64,000 bases of DNA from Synechococcus sp. BL107. Its GTDB lineage: Bacteria > Cyanobacteriota > Cyanobacteriia > PCC-6307 > Cyanobiaceae. Where the stretch lies: positions 70,616 through 134,615 of the forward strand of contig NZ_DS022298.1 of assembly GCF_000153805.1 (NCBI RefSeq). Reading direction: 5' to 3'. The notes below the pieces were generated by a model. The model searched no databases. It was given only the letters and a program-made list of their open reading frames with translations, and was not told the DNA's origin. A program made the translations under genes and the position numbers. This document shows, one piece after another, positions 28,045-37,147 of this stretch (positions are counted from its first letter, which is position 1; each line of letters starts with the position of its first letter).

Positions 28045-29331
28045 TCAGTCAGAAACCTCGTCCAAGTTCGGCAGAATCAGCCGAACACGATCAATTCGTG
28101 GCCCTGCCATCACGGTGATTTCAAACTGCAGACCCTGAAAACTTAGGGCTTCTCCTGCTGCAGGAATGTGCTGAAGCCTTTCCAACAGAAAGCCCGCCAA
28201 GGTGTGGTGGTCATCCGCTTCAGGCAGGTCTAAGTCGAGCTGCCGATTCAACTCAAAGATCTCAAGTTCTCCAGCCACTAACCAGGAACCAGGTCGACTC
28301 TCTTCCGCCTGCAATTCCGGTTCATCGGCATCGTCTTGAACCTCGTCACCAACAATTTCCCCCGTGAGATCAGCGGCCGTCACAAGGCCCTCCGTACCAC
28401 CGTGCTCATCTACCACCAGCAGCAGGGGCTGACCGCTACGGATCATGGGAAGCAATTCGGCCAGCGTGGAGGTTTCCAAAACCCGAACCGCAGGTTGGAG
28501 ATAGGGCTCCAAGGGCGAATTGGACTCCAGCTGTCCACGCGCAATCGGTTCAGCCATCTGCCGTAAATCCAGCACCCCGAGCACATCGTCGAGGGATTCA
28601 CCGATCACAGGAAAACGAGCATGCCGAGTGTGGTGCACCGCCTCCATTAATTCTGCAAAGCAAACGCTGGCGGGGAGCGTCACCATGCCGGAACGCGGCA
28701 CCATCACCTCTCGCACTTGCGTATCTCGAAGAGCAAACACCCCTTCAAGGATGTTGCGCTCATCCGGAAACAAGCCCGTAACCCGACCGGACTCGACCAA
28801 GGTTTCCAACTCACCAGCCGATAGGGCGGGCACCAAAACATCCCATTGGGGCGCTAGTCCTAGAAGCCGCATCAGCAAGCCAGCAAAAGCCTCCAGCAGA
28901 TTGAGCAAAGGCGCGAGACAGCGCATCACCACCTCGAGCAACGGCGCCAGACGCAAAGCCGCTTGTTCTGGACGATTCAGCACCCACGCCTTCGGCAACA
29001 ATCCCCCGAGGAATGTGGCCAGCAACACAATCAGCACAAACAACGAGGCGTCCCGCCAAGCCACACCGAGCGATCCATCGGACCAAAGACGCCCACCCAA
29101 GCCTCGACCGGCCCAGCCAAGGGAGACCAACGCCAAAGTGGCGCCAAGTTGGGACGCCATAAGCGCTCGCCGCAGCCTTCTCTGCAAACGCTGGATCGCC
29201 TGGGCTCCGGTATGGCCTTCTTCAACGAGCAACTCGACCCGACTGGGCCGTAAGCGCAATAACGACACCTCCGCCGCAGCGAAGAATGCCGGCAAAACCA
29301 ACAAAACAGCTAGTAGAAAAAGCCGCATCAA
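28045..29331 (-). CDS. HlyC/CorC-family protein (DUF21 + CBS pair + CorC_HlyC)
   Basis: A 428-residue membrane protein. Residues 1-170 form the DUF21/CNNM membrane domain with about four hydrophobic segments (start LFLLAVLLVLPAFFAAAEVSLLRLR). A tandem CBS domain follows near 205-325 (REVMVPRSGMVTLP, then PLLLVVDEHGGTEGLVTAADL), then a small CorC_HlyC domain rich in Glu/Asp. Members are linked to magnesium or cobalt efflux and to regulation by nucleotides; haemolysin is a historic label. It ends 37 bases before the oxidoreductase start. Confidence 0.87.
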   Translation of the reverse strand: MMRLFLLAVLLVLPAFFAAAEVSLLRLRPSRVELLVEEGHTGAQAIQRLQRRLRRALMASQLGATLALVSLGWAGRGLGGRLWSDGSLGVAWRDASLFVLIVLLATFLGGLLPKAWVLNRPEQAALRLAPLLEVVMRCLAPLLNLLEAFAGLLMRLLGLAPQWDVLVPALSAGELETLVESGRVTGLFPDERNILEGVFALRDTQVREVMVPRSGMVTLPASVCFAELMEAVHHTRHARFPVIGESLDDVLGVLDLRQMAEPIARGQLESNSPLEPYLQPAVRVLETSTLAELLPMIRSGQPLLLVVDEHGGTEGLVTAADLTGEIVGDEVQDDADEPELQAEESRPGSWLVAGELEIFELNRQLDLDLPEADDHHTLAGFLLERLQHIPAAGEALSFQGLQFEITVMAGPRIDRVRLILPNLDEVSD

Positions 29332-29341
29332 GTGACGTCAA

Positions 29342-29414
29342 TGGGGGTCGCGGGGATCGAACCCGCCTTAGGCGAATTATGAGTTCGCTGCATTCACCAG
29401 ATTGCTAGACCCCC
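29342..29414 (-). tRNA. tRNA with CAU anticodon (Met elongator or Ile2)
   Basis: A 73-base cloverleaf: 7-bp acceptor GGGGGTC/GACCCCC, anticodon stem GCGAA/TTCGC enclosing CTCATAA (anticodon CAU), T arm GCGGG-TTCGATC-CCCGC and discriminator A. The D arm is short (GCA/TGC). The three G-C pairs of initiator tRNA are absent from the anticodon stem, so it is either elongator Met or the lysidine-modified Ile2 species; sequence alone does not decide. The CCA end is not encoded. It sits between the CorC-like gene and a hypothetical exported protein. Confidence 0.93.
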
Positions 29415-29426
29415 CTCTCACGAGTG

Positions 29427-29963
29427 TTACCACAAGGGGGTAACCAAGGGAATCTCCAGTTGTGCCGGAGGTTGCCCCTGCTCCAACGAAAGACTGGAGC
29501 CAAAGCCATTGGCAATGTCTTGGGTGCGCCACGGGCCGGGAGGGCTCTGCTCTTCGATCAAGGCCTCAACGGTGTTCTCAATCGCGGAAGCGTCCCAAAC
29601 AATCGTTTGATCAGGGAAGCCAAAGCCCATCAGCTGGTTACCACCCTTGCCAGCCACTGCAATCCCCAAAAGGTCGGTGATTTGATGGGTCACATCAATG
29701 CCCCGGACAAAGGGCGCTGTCCAGGTGTACATCCGCCGGTTGAGCAATGCGGAGCTGGTTTCCCTAGGGCCACAGGTGGTGACTTCAACAGGCACCAAGC
29801 CAGACCCTGCAGATGGATCCGGCGCCTCAAGGGTGGTCGTGCACACCACAGGACCAGCCTTGACAGGGGCAGCCATCTGCGAAAGCGCCATCTCCGAAAC
29901 CGCCGTGGCCATGAAGGCCGTCAGCAAAGCTGAAAATTTCCTCATACCCAGCGGCACAAACAT
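29427..29963 (-). CDS. Exported protein of unknown function
   Basis: A 178-residue protein with a signal peptide (basic MFVPLGMRK start, then hydrophobic FSALLTAFMATAVSEMA) and two Cys in the mature part near 39 and 64 that could pair. I do not recognise a family. ATG 29963 has AGAGGGG four bases upstream and is preferred over ATG 29945. Further extension upstream runs into pyrE. The gene begins divergently from pyrE, leaving about 50 bases for two promoters. Confidence 0.68.
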   Translation of the reverse strand: MFVPLGMRKFSALLTAFMATAVSEMALSQMAAPVKAGPVVCTTTLEAPDPSAGSGLVPVEVTTCGPRETSSALLNRRMYTWTAPFVRGIDVTHQITDLLGIAVAGKGGNQLMGFGFPDQTIVWDASAIENTVEALIEEQSPPGPWRTQDIANGFGSSLSLEQGQPPAQLEIPLVTPLW

Positions 29964-30014
29964 CTGTCCCCTCTCAGCGCAAACTAAGGACATCTGTGAC
30001 CACTGGCCAGTCCC

Positions 30015-30599
30015 ATGTCCACCTCGCCCGGACTCACCGAGGAGCAGCGCAGCGACTTGATGCGGCGCTTGGCCACATCGGCCTACAAACGTGGCAATTT
30101 CACCCTCGCCTCTGGACGCCAGAGCGAGCACTACGTGAATTGCAAGCCGGTGAGCCTCAGTGGGGCAGGGCTACTCCTGATCAGCACGGCAATGCTCAGC
30201 CACGTGGAGGACCAGTCCGTTGCGGTGGCTGGCCTCACCCTTGGAGCGGACCCTCTCGTGAGCGGAGTGGCCATGGCGGCCTCCTTGGCCCACCACAACT
30301 TGGACGCATTGATCGTGCGGAAAGCCGCGAAAGGACATGGAACTGGGGCCTGGCTTGAGGGGCCTCTCCCACAGCCCGGCGCTCTGATCACGGTGCTGGA
30401 AGACGTTGTGACGACCGGTGGGTCATCCCTCAAAGCCGTGAACCAACTGCGCGAAGCTGGTTACGTCGTGAACCGTGTGATCACGATCGTGGATCGCGAG
30501 GAGGGAGGAGCGGCAGCCATGGACGCCGCGGAACTCGAGCTCATCAGCTTGTTCCGGCTATCCGAAATTTCAGCCTTTGCATCCACACTCAACCAATGA
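30015..30599 (+). CDS. pyrE: Orotate phosphoribosyltransferase
   Basis: A 194-residue OPRTase of pyrimidine synthesis, adding PRPP to orotate to give OMP. The PRPP motif [12 protein letters not shown] is at residues 127-138, the flexible-loop region [10 protein letters not shown] near 96-105. The gene overlaps the following ygfZ by four bases (ATGA), which suggests coupled translation. Confidence 0.95.
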   Translation: MSTSPGLTEEQRSDLMRRLATSAYKRGNFTLASGRQSEHYVNCKPVSLSGAGLLLISTAMLSHVEDQSVAVAGLTLGADPLVSGVAMAASLAHHNLDALIVRKAAKGHGTGAWLEGPLPQPGALITVLEDVVTTGGSSLKAVNQLREAGYVVNRVITIVDREEGGAAAMDAAELELISLFRLSEISAFASTLNQ

Positions 30600-31393
30600 C
30601 TGGGGCTCTTCACTGGGATTCAGCCTTCCCATTGCTAAGGCTCGAAGGGGAAGGAACCCGCAACTTTCTTCAAGGACAAACCAGCGCAGATATGACCGAT
30701 ACCCCTGAGGGGGCTTTGGTTCAAACCTGCTGGCTCAGCGCGACTGGTCGATTGCGAGCCCTCTTGGAAGTTCGCCTTCGGGCCAACGGTGCGGATGTGC
30801 TTGTTCTTGCTGGCGACGCGACGGCCGTAGCGAAGGGATTCGACCAAGTGATTTTTCCGGCAGATCGGGTGCGCTTGCAACCCATCACAGAACAGCGCCG
30901 CGTTCAACCCCTCAGCAAAACCATTACCGCGCTGTGGCTCGACCATGACTCACCATTACCGCCGAGCTGGACCAGCAATCCTGCTGATTCAAAGCAATTG
31001 GAGCGCTGGCGTATTGAACAAAGACTGGCTTTTGGCGCTGGCGAGTTGAACGCTGATGCCAATCCCTTCGAGCTGGGATTGACGGATCTCGTAAGCCTTA
31101 GCAAGGGGTGTTTTCTCGGACAGGAAACAGTTGCCAAGCTCGCCAACCTCGGCGGAACGAAGCAGGAGCTCAGGGGATGGATCTGCAACCACGTGCCTTC
31201 GGTCGGCGACACCTTGCGCGCCAACGGCGAACGAGCAGGAACAATCACCAGTGTCCTCGACACACCGGAAGGGTCCATCGGTCTTGCTTTGGTGCGGCGT
31301 CTGCATCTTGGGGCGGAAACCCTGGATGGCTCAGACGGCCAGACCGTGCACATGAACCCCTTGCCAGCGGATCAGCGTCCAGCGGTCGGCTGA
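30596..31393 (+). CDS. ygfZ: Folate-binding YgfZ/GcvT-like protein
   Basis: A 265-residue member of the YgfZ family, related to the aminomethyltransferase fold of GcvT. The diagnostic motif KGCFLGQE (Cys near 171) is present, preceded by GLTDLVSLS. In bacteria it helps maturation or repair of certain Fe-S enzymes through tetrahydrofolate. It overlaps pyrE by four bases and its end overlaps the convergent RecB-like gene by 22 bases. Confidence 0.9.
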   Translation: MTGALHWDSAFPLLRLEGEGTRNFLQGQTSADMTDTPEGALVQTCWLSATGRLRALLEVRLRANGADVLVLAGDATAVAKGFDQVIFPADRVRLQPITEQRRVQPLSKTITALWLDHDSPLPPSWTSNPADSKQLERWRIEQRLAFGAGELNADANPFELGLTDLVSLSKGCFLGQETVAKLANLGGTKQELRGWICNHVPSVGDTLRANGERAGTITSVLDTPEGSIGLALVRRLHLGAETLDGSDGQTVHMNPLPADQRPAVG

Positions 31394-32880
31394 TCCAAAA
31401 CCGGCCCTGATTTGAGCAAATGATCTTCCTTCAGGATCCATTCCGCCACAGCCCAAGTGGCTCGGCAATCGTCTTGATTGTATTGAAAAATCCAGGCCAA
31501 ACCATGACGGGAACCTCGACGCTTCGGACCTTCCCCCAACCATTGCCGCCACCAGAGCAAAGCCCGCGCACCATCCACGCCAGGCTGGCTCCAATGAAAC
31601 CCACGCCAAGCCGCAACCGACTTGAGCCCATAGCTGCCGAGTGGCAATCGCCAGTGGCTCCGAATCCTGGAGTGCACATCCACTAAACGTCGCTTCAATC
31701 GACGCAATTGCGCATCAGACGCACCCTGTCGTTGGGCCAAACGACGAAGTGACAGGGTTTCCGTTTCGCCGTAATGCAGGATCGGCCAACCGTCGTATCG
31801 ACTCAACAAACGTTGCAGTCGAAGCCAACTGCGCTGTTCTCCATGCTCAGCCATCACAAGTAACGGGTGGTAGGTGGCTGCCGCAAGATCCCAACGACCA
31901 TCGCTTTGACGCGGCAATCGCAGAAAACCATGCAAGAAATCATGGCGTGCATCGGGGTCGGACTCGATGTCGTAGAGCAGAACCCCAGGCGCTCCCTGCA
32001 GTTCAGGCAAAGCGGGGGTGCCATCCAACCGTTCGACCAGGCCATCACGCTGGGCCATGGCCTGGGCAACCAGAGCTCGAGCAACGTCCCCATGCTGCTC
32101 ACCAAACCGTTCCATCTCAACGGCCAACCGTTCTGGATTAGCCGATGCGAGGTCGTTGAGGCCATGAATCCCAAGCTCCTGCAGCATGTCGCGCCGCTTT
32201 GCACCGATGCCACTCACCTCGCTGAGATGGCCATCCGCCGCCGCAACGCGGCTACAACTCTCACGCCAACTACATAGCGTGCACTTGCGACGATCCGCAG
32301 CCAAGGATGGTGGTTGAGGTCGTTCTAAATCGGCCTTGAGTTTCCGAAGCGCCTCGCTGAGCTGCTTTCGCAGCCCACTCGTCAGCCTGATCCGTTCCCG
32401 CTCCAGGCGACGTCCACCGCCACCCAACACCAAAAGCTCGGGTACGGGGCTCGCCTGATAGGCCTCTAACAAATGGCCCATTAGGGCAAGGGGCAGTTGA
32501 TGCTCCCTCGTGATCCGCCTGCCTTGGCGCGCCAAAACAGGTTGATAAGCAAACGAACCCCAGCGGCTTTGACCTGTCACCCGAAGCAACAGCGGTGGAT
32601 GGGCCTCTACGCGCTCACCAGAGGGTCCTGCCCCTTTAAGACGCAACCCCACTATCCCTTCTTCACCAGCAGCACAGGCGGCTACGCCATGGCCTGGCTT
32701 ATGCGGAAGCAACGCAACAAATGATCGTTGCTGATCATCAAGCAGCAGGTTGCGATGGGCGGTCCATCGCCGCTGATTGACATCTCCATGGCGATCCAGC
32801 CATGCCTTTCGGCGGCAACGCAACCAGCTGCGCAGCAGCCGATCCGTGAGGACGTTGTCGGCGAGCGGGGTGGCACCCAT
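31372..32880 (-). CDS. TM0106-family RecB-like Fe-S protein with HhH and RNase H-like domains
   Basis: A 502-residue protein. N-terminal part: RecB/Cas4-like region with Cys 22 and a Cys 200, 203, 209 triad (KCTLCSWRESC), the pattern of an iron-sulfur nuclease; but the expected (D/E)xK catalytic position seems to read VLAR near 115-118. Middle: helix-hairpin-helix (LSEVSGIGAKRRDMLQELGI, 219-238). C-terminal: RNase H-like DEDD exonuclease signs, D304-x-E306 (YDIESD) and YNQDDC (467-472). It probably acts on nucleic acid; no partner genes are adjacent. Confidence 0.82.
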   Translation of the reverse strand: MGATPLADNVLTDRLLRSWLRCRRKAWLDRHGDVNQRRWTAHRNLLLDDQQRSFVALLPHKPGHGVAACAAGEEGIVGLRLKGAGPSGERVEAHPPLLLRVTGQSRWGSFAYQPVLARQGRRITREHQLPLALMGHLLEAYQASPVPELLVLGGGGRRLERERIRLTSGLRKQLSEALRKLKADLERPQPPSLAADRRKCTLCSWRESCSRVAAADGHLSEVSGIGAKRRDMLQELGIHGLNDLASANPERLAVEMERFGEQHGDVARALVAQAMAQRDGLVERLDGTPALPELQGAPGVLLYDIESDPDARHDFLHGFLRLPRQSDGRWDLAAATYHPLLVMAEHGEQRSWLRLQRLLSRYDGWPILHYGETETLSLRRLAQRQGASDAQLRRLKRRLVDVHSRIRSHWRLPLGSYGLKSVAAWRGFHWSQPGVDGARALLWWRQWLGEGPKRRGSRHGLAWIFQYNQDDCRATWAVAEWILKEDHLLKSGPVLDQPTAGR

Positions 32881-32934
32881 ACGCTGACCTTACGGCCATG
32901 GGCTGCTAAATCCATTCCACTGCAGGGTGTCCCC

Positions 32935-34398
32935 ATGGCATCGGCTCCATTACCGCTCGGCCCAGCTCCAATTCAATTCGGCACGGATGGTTGGCGCGGC
33001 GTGCTGGGGGTCGACATCACGGTGGAGCGTCTGCTTCCCGTGGCGGCGGCCGCCGCCCAAGAACTCGCGCACCGCGCCCCCGAAGGCCTCGACAGCCGCA
33101 CCGTGGTGATCGGCTATGACCGCCGGTTTCTTGCCCCTGAACTGGCGGAAGCCATCGCTGCCGCTGTCCGTGGATGTGAGTTAGAGCCGCTGTTAACGGA
33201 CACACCCGTTCCAACCCCAGCGTGCAGCTGGGCCGTCGTCGAGCGTCGGGCTCTTGGAGCCCTTGTGATCACTGCGAGCCATAACCCTCCGGAATGGCTC
33301 GGGCTGAAAATCAAAGGCCCCTTCGGAGGCTCCGTGGAGGGGGATTTCACCGCGGCAGTGGAACGCCGGCTTGCTGCCGGCGGAATCACGATCCCGATCC
33401 AGGGCGAGGTTGCGCGGTTCCCTGGGCGAGACGAGCACCTCAATGGGCTTCGCACAAAACTGGATCTAGCCCCAATCATGGCGGGGCTTAAAGCGATGAA
33501 GCTCAAGGTGATCGTTGATCCCATGCATGGCTCCGCGGCGGGCTGCATCTCGGATTTATTCGGACCGGCTGGCGCGGGATGGATTGAAGAAATCCGCAGT
33601 GAACGCAACCCTCTCTTTGGTGGAAATCCCCCGGAACCTTTAGCGCCTTATCTGCAGGAGTTAATTGCAGCGGTCCGCGCCTCCACCGCGGCTGGCACTC
33701 CTGCGGTTGGGCTCGTGTTCGATGGCGATGGAGATCGCATCGCCGCCGTTGACGAAACGGGACGGTTTTGCAGCACCCAGCTGTTAATGCCCTTACTCAT
33801 CGATCATCTGGCCCGTGCCCGTGCGCTACCCGGTTCGATTGTGAAAACCGTCAGCGGATCGGACCTCATGCGATTGGTGGCCGAGGCGCAAGGTCGAGAC
33901 GTCCTTGAATTAGCTGTGGGTTTCAAATACATCGCGGCGGAAATGCTGACCGGAGATGTCTTGATCGGGGGCGAAGAATCTGGGGGCGTGGGCTTTGGCA
34001 TGCACCTTCCCGAGCGGGATGCGCTCTATGCCGCTGTTCTGGTTTTGGAAGCTTTGGTGGAAGGCGGACAACCGCTTGGTGCGCGACTCACCGGTCTTCA
34101 AGATCAACATGGTGGAGCGAGTCATTACGACCGCCTGGATTTAAGACTCGCCAACATGGAAGCCCGCAAACGCCTCGAGCAGATCCTTGAGAAAGCCACT
34201 CCAACGGCAGTGGCTGGTGAAGAGGTGCAAGAGGTGATTCGGACCGATGGCATCAAACTTCGGATGGGACCAAGCCACTGGCTGATGCTGCGTTTCTCCG
34301 GGACAGAGCCCTTACTCCGTTTGTATTGCGAAGGACCCGATGCAGACCGCGTGCACGCCGTACTGACTTGGGCAGAACACTTTGCTGAGGCGGCATGA
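32935..34398 (+). CDS. Phosphoglucomutase/phosphomannomutase
   Basis: A 487-residue alpha-D-phosphohexomutase. The substrate-entry FGTDGWRG is at 15-22, the active-site phosphoserine loop ITASHNPP has Ser 115, the metal loop is VFDGDGDR near 262-269, and the phosphate-binding RFSGTEP lies near the C-terminus (about 459-465). It interconverts hexose 1- and 6-phosphates; glucose, mannose or glucosamine specificity is not settled. ATG 32935 is chosen because homology begins just after it; the frame is open 69 codons further upstream across the divergent RecB-like gene. Its stop overlaps rdgB by four bases. Confidence 0.92.
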   Translation: MASAPLPLGPAPIQFGTDGWRGVLGVDITVERLLPVAAAAAQELAHRAPEGLDSRTVVIGYDRRFLAPELAEAIAAAVRGCELEPLLTDTPVPTPACSWAVVERRALGALVITASHNPPEWLGLKIKGPFGGSVEGDFTAAVERRLAAGGITIPIQGEVARFPGRDEHLNGLRTKLDLAPIMAGLKAMKLKVIVDPMHGSAAGCISDLFGPAGAGWIEEIRSERNPLFGGNPPEPLAPYLQELIAAVRASTAAGTPAVGLVFDGDGDRIAAVDETGRFCSTQLLMPLLIDHLARARALPGSIVKTVSGSDLMRLVAEAQGRDVLELAVGFKYIAAEMLTGDVLIGGEESGGVGFGMHLPERDALYAAVLVLEALVEGGQPLGARLTGLQDQHGGASHYDRLDLRLANMEARKRLEQILEKATPTAVAGEEVQEVIRTDGIKLRMGPSHWLMLRFSGTEPLLRLYCEGPDADRVHAVLTWAEHFAEAA

Positions 34399-34985
34399 CG
34401 AAGAACCGGGTGCTCGTGATCGCTAGTGGCAATCAAGGCAAAATTCTTGAATTTCAAGGGTTGCTGAACGGACTACCCCTGCTGGTAGAGCCGCAGCCGG
34501 AGGGTCTTGATGTGGAAGAAACGGGCACCACATTCGCTGCAAATGCCCGAATCAAAGCCCTTGCCGTGGCGCAAGCCACGGGACATTGGGCCCTCGCCGA
34601 CGACTCGGGCCTGAGCGTTTCAGCCCTGAATGGCGCGCCAGGGGTGCACTCGGCGCGTTATGCCCCAACAGACCCTGAGCGCATCAAGAAATTGCTCGAA
34701 GCATTACGCCCCTGCCATGAGCGCTCCGCCTATTTCAGTGCAGCGCTGTGTATTGCCGCTCCGGATGGTGAGGTGTTGGTCGAAGTGGAGGGTCGCTGTG
34801 AAGGCCAAATCACCAAGGCCCCCCGCGGCGACCAAGGCTTTGGGTACGACCCAATTTTCGAGGTCAACAACACGGGCCGCACATTTGCAGAAATGGCCTT
34901 GTCCGAAAAGAAAAGCTATGGCCATCGAGGCCGGGCTTTCACCCTCCTGGAACCACTGCTGAAAAACCTCATTTCCACGGATTAA
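34395..34985 (+). CDS. rdgB: Non-canonical purine NTP pyrophosphatase (RdgB/HAM1)
   Basis: A 196-residue ITPase-family enzyme that removes dITP and XTP from the nucleotide pool. Motifs: VIASGNQGKILEF (7-19), ADDSGLSVSALNGAPGVHSARYA (near 72-94) and GDQGFGYDPIF with catalytic-type Asp near 144-154. Length is typical. It begins inside the stop of the phosphohexomutase gene (ATGA overlap), and the SABATH methyltransferase operon follows after 72 bases. Confidence 0.95.
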   Translation: MTKNRVLVIASGNQGKILEFQGLLNGLPLLVEPQPEGLDVEETGTTFAANARIKALAVAQATGHWALADDSGLSVSALNGAPGVHSARYAPTDPERIKKLLEALRPCHERSAYFSAALCIAAPDGEVLVEVEGRCEGQITKAPRGDQGFGYDPIFEVNNTGRTFAEMALSEKKSYGHRGRAFTLLEPLLKNLISTD

Positions 34986-35057
34986 CAACGAGCGCACATC
35001 ACATCAGGACGCCAAGGGTGAAACCCTGTACGGTGCGATCTGACGCTGACGAGGTCG

Positions 35058-36095
35058 ATGGCCATTGCCATGACCACGGGTTACAGCGCACAGACCGAAG
35101 GCGCACTGCTTTGCATCAATGCCGCCTCGGACTGGGCCCTGACTTGTGTAGACCAACTTTCTGCCCAGACCAGCTACGTGCTGATTGATTACGGCGCTGC
35201 CGATGGAGGCACTGCAGTTGGTCTTTGGAGCCAGGTACTGGATCGGTTGCACGCCAATCAACCCAAGGCCCATCTCACGCTGATCGGCAACGACCTGCCA
35301 AGCAACGACAACGTCGCTCTGGCTGAAAACTTGGCCCAACAAATTCCACGCACACCAAAACCAACGGTTTTAGTGAGCGCACGCAGCTTTTACGAACCCT
35401 CCGTCGCACCGGACACGGTGAGCTTTGGCTTCTCAGCTACGGCAATGCACTGGCTGAGCGAATCTCCGGGACCGCTCGAGACTCACACGCATGTGCTGGC
35501 ATCAGGGGATTCAGAAGCCCTTGCACGATTCACAAACCAAGCACTCAAGGATTGGGCCTACATCCTGGAATTGCGCAGCTTGGAACTCAAAGTTGGTGGC
35601 CGACTCCTCACGGTGAACCTCTCCCGGGATGAGCAAGGTCGCTACCTGGGCCATAACGGCGGTGAAACCCGCAATGTGCACGACCAGCTCCATCAGATCT
35701 GGCGTGGCCTTGCAGATGAGGGAGTCATCACTGAAGAGATTTATAAAAAAGGCACTGTCCTGAATTTCTACAAATCCCCGGAAGAATTCATGACACCGCT
35801 GAAGGACACCAATTCAGCGGCTTATCGCAATGGCCTGCGTTTGGTGGACGAACGCACGGTGTATGTGAAGTGCCCCTACCGCCGTCGCTGGAATGAAGAC
35901 GGCGACACGGCAACCTTCGCGGCTGGCCTGATGGCCACCATCCGGAGTTGGAGCCGGCACAGCTTTGCCTCCGTCGCAGGGGACACAATCGCGGATCAGG
36001 TGTATGACCGTCTTGAACAGCGCATTGCCGCTGCCCCAGATGAGTGGAGCCTGGATTACGTGGAGCATCACCAGATGATGGAGAAAGTTGCTTAA
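35058..36095 (+). CDS. SABATH-family S-adenosylmethionine methyltransferase
   Basis: A 345-residue protein with clear plant-type SABATH signatures: SAM site VLIDYGAADGG (41-51), NDLPSND (78-84), ARSFYEPS (108-115) and a substrate-pocket MHWLS (130-134). Plant members methylate carboxyl groups (salicylate, jasmonate) or ring nitrogens (caffeine, theobromine). Substrate here is unknown; as first gene of a four-gene set with an amino acid dehydrogenase, an amine-oxidising flavoenzyme and a betaine transporter, N-methylation of a small amino or pyridine carboxylate is my inference. ATG 35058 has GAGG close upstream. Its TAA shares one base with the next ATG. Confidence 0.87.
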   Translation: MAIAMTTGYSAQTEGALLCINAASDWALTCVDQLSAQTSYVLIDYGAADGGTAVGLWSQVLDRLHANQPKAHLTLIGNDLPSNDNVALAENLAQQIPRTPKPTVLVSARSFYEPSVAPDTVSFGFSATAMHWLSESPGPLETHTHVLASGDSEALARFTNQALKDWAYILELRSLELKVGGRLLTVNLSRDEQGRYLGHNGGETRNVHDQLHQIWRGLADEGVITEEIYKKGTVLNFYKSPEEFMTPLKDTNSAAYRNGLRLVDERTVYVKCPYRRRWNEDGDTATFAAGLMATIRSWSRHSFASVAGDTIADQVYDRLEQRIAAAPDEWSLDYVEHHQMMEKVA

Positions 36096-37147
36096 TGGCC
36101 AATGCAACCAAGCCAGAGCCGACGGTGTCGGTTCTGGCTCAACACGTCTCAGCGCATCTCTCAGTCTTTGTCGTCGCAGAAAACACCGATTCGAAACGCC
36201 CAGCCAATGGTGGGTTAAGGCTTCTGAATTACCCAAGCGATGAAGCCTGCATTGCGGACGGTCAACGGTTAGCGGGTTTGATGACCCACAAGCACGACCT
36301 GTATGGCACCGGGTTTGCCGGCGGAAAAATTGTGGCGCGTGCCCAGGAACCCGCAGCGGTTAAGGACGAACTAATCAGCGTGACCGCAGGGCTGCTGGAG
36401 TCACTCGATGGCTCGATGATCACAGGATGTGACCTGAATACAAGTTTGGAAGACATGGAGCGACTGATGTCGCTCACACCCCATGTTCTTGCTGCCGTTG
36501 GAAGCCCTGTGGATGCCAGTGCTGCCACAGCCCACGGCACGCTCGGAGCCGTCGAAGCTGTGCTCAGCAGCGACCTGAAAGATGCACCCCCCGGAAGGGC
36601 CCTTGTCCACGGATGTGGGGCCGTAGGGGGCACCGTCGCAAAAACCCTTGTGGATCAAGGCTGGACCGTCTTCACCGTGGATCTCAACAGGGAGCGTGCT
36701 GGCTTGGCCGGTGCCACTCCACTGCCTCCCAGCTGCCCCTGGTGGGAAGTGAAAGTGGATCTGATGCTTCCTTGCTCAATCTCCGGTTTGATCAACTCAG
36801 AGATTGCAGAAGGAATGCGCACCAAGGCCGTGGTACCAGCGGCCAATGCTCCGTTTCAGAACCCTCAACTTGCCGACGAGCTCCGTCAGCGTGGGATCCC
36901 CGTCTTACCCGATCCCCTCGTAAATGCTGGAGCGGTGATTGCGGATTCAATTGAACGTTTTTCACCGCAAGCTTGGAAAGGTGCCGGTGCTGAAGACGTT
37001 TACGCCTTCGTTCGTGGCGAAGTGCGCCGAAGGGCCACGGAATACTTGTCGCAACGCGAACAAGGGCTATCAGTAGGGGATGCGCTCACCGAAGTCGCAG
37101 CAGACACCACCGATCCAATCGGCCTGAGCTTTAAAGACACCCCATGA
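36095..37147 (+). CDS. Glu/Leu/Phe/Val-type amino acid dehydrogenase
   Basis: A 350-residue oxidative-deamination enzyme, sized like leucine/phenylalanine dehydrogenase. Conserved residues are in place: THK (Lys 66), GGK (Lys 78, catalytic), Asp 113 in ITGCDLNTSLEDM, Rossmann GCGAVGG (173-179) with Asp 196 ending strand 2 (NAD preference likely), PAANAPF, and LPDPLVNAGAV. It should convert an L-amino acid to its 2-oxo acid plus ammonia. Specificity is open; lysine would give a product that cyclises to piperideine-2-carboxylate. Start and stop overlap both neighbours (TAATG before, ATGA after), so translation is coupled. Confidence 0.87.
   Translation: MANATKPEPTVSVLAQHVSAHLSVFVVAENTDSKRPANGGLRLLNYPSDEACIADGQRLAGLMTHKHDLYGTGFAGGKIVARAQEPAAVKDELISVTAGLLESLDGSMITGCDLNTSLEDMERLMSLTPHVLAAVGSPVDASAATAHGTLGAVEAVLSSDLKDAPPGRALVHGCGAVGGTVAKTLVDQGWTVFTVDLNRERAGLAGATPLPPSCPWWEVKVDLMLPCSISGLINSEIAEGMRTKAVVPAANAPFQNPQLADELRQRGIPVLPDPLVNAGAVIADSIERFSPQAWKGAGAEDVYAFVRGEVRRRATEYLSQREQGLSVGDALTEVAADTTDPIGLSFKDTP

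Noticed and set aside
30015-30131. Upstream extension of the exported protein gene into pyrE
   Set aside because: The extension has no signal-peptide logic and is antisense to pyrE; ATG 29963 with a good ribosome site explains the start.
32728-32934. N-terminal extension of the phosphohexomutase
   Set aside because: It runs antisense through the start of the RecB-like gene; the mutase motifs start just after ATG 32935.
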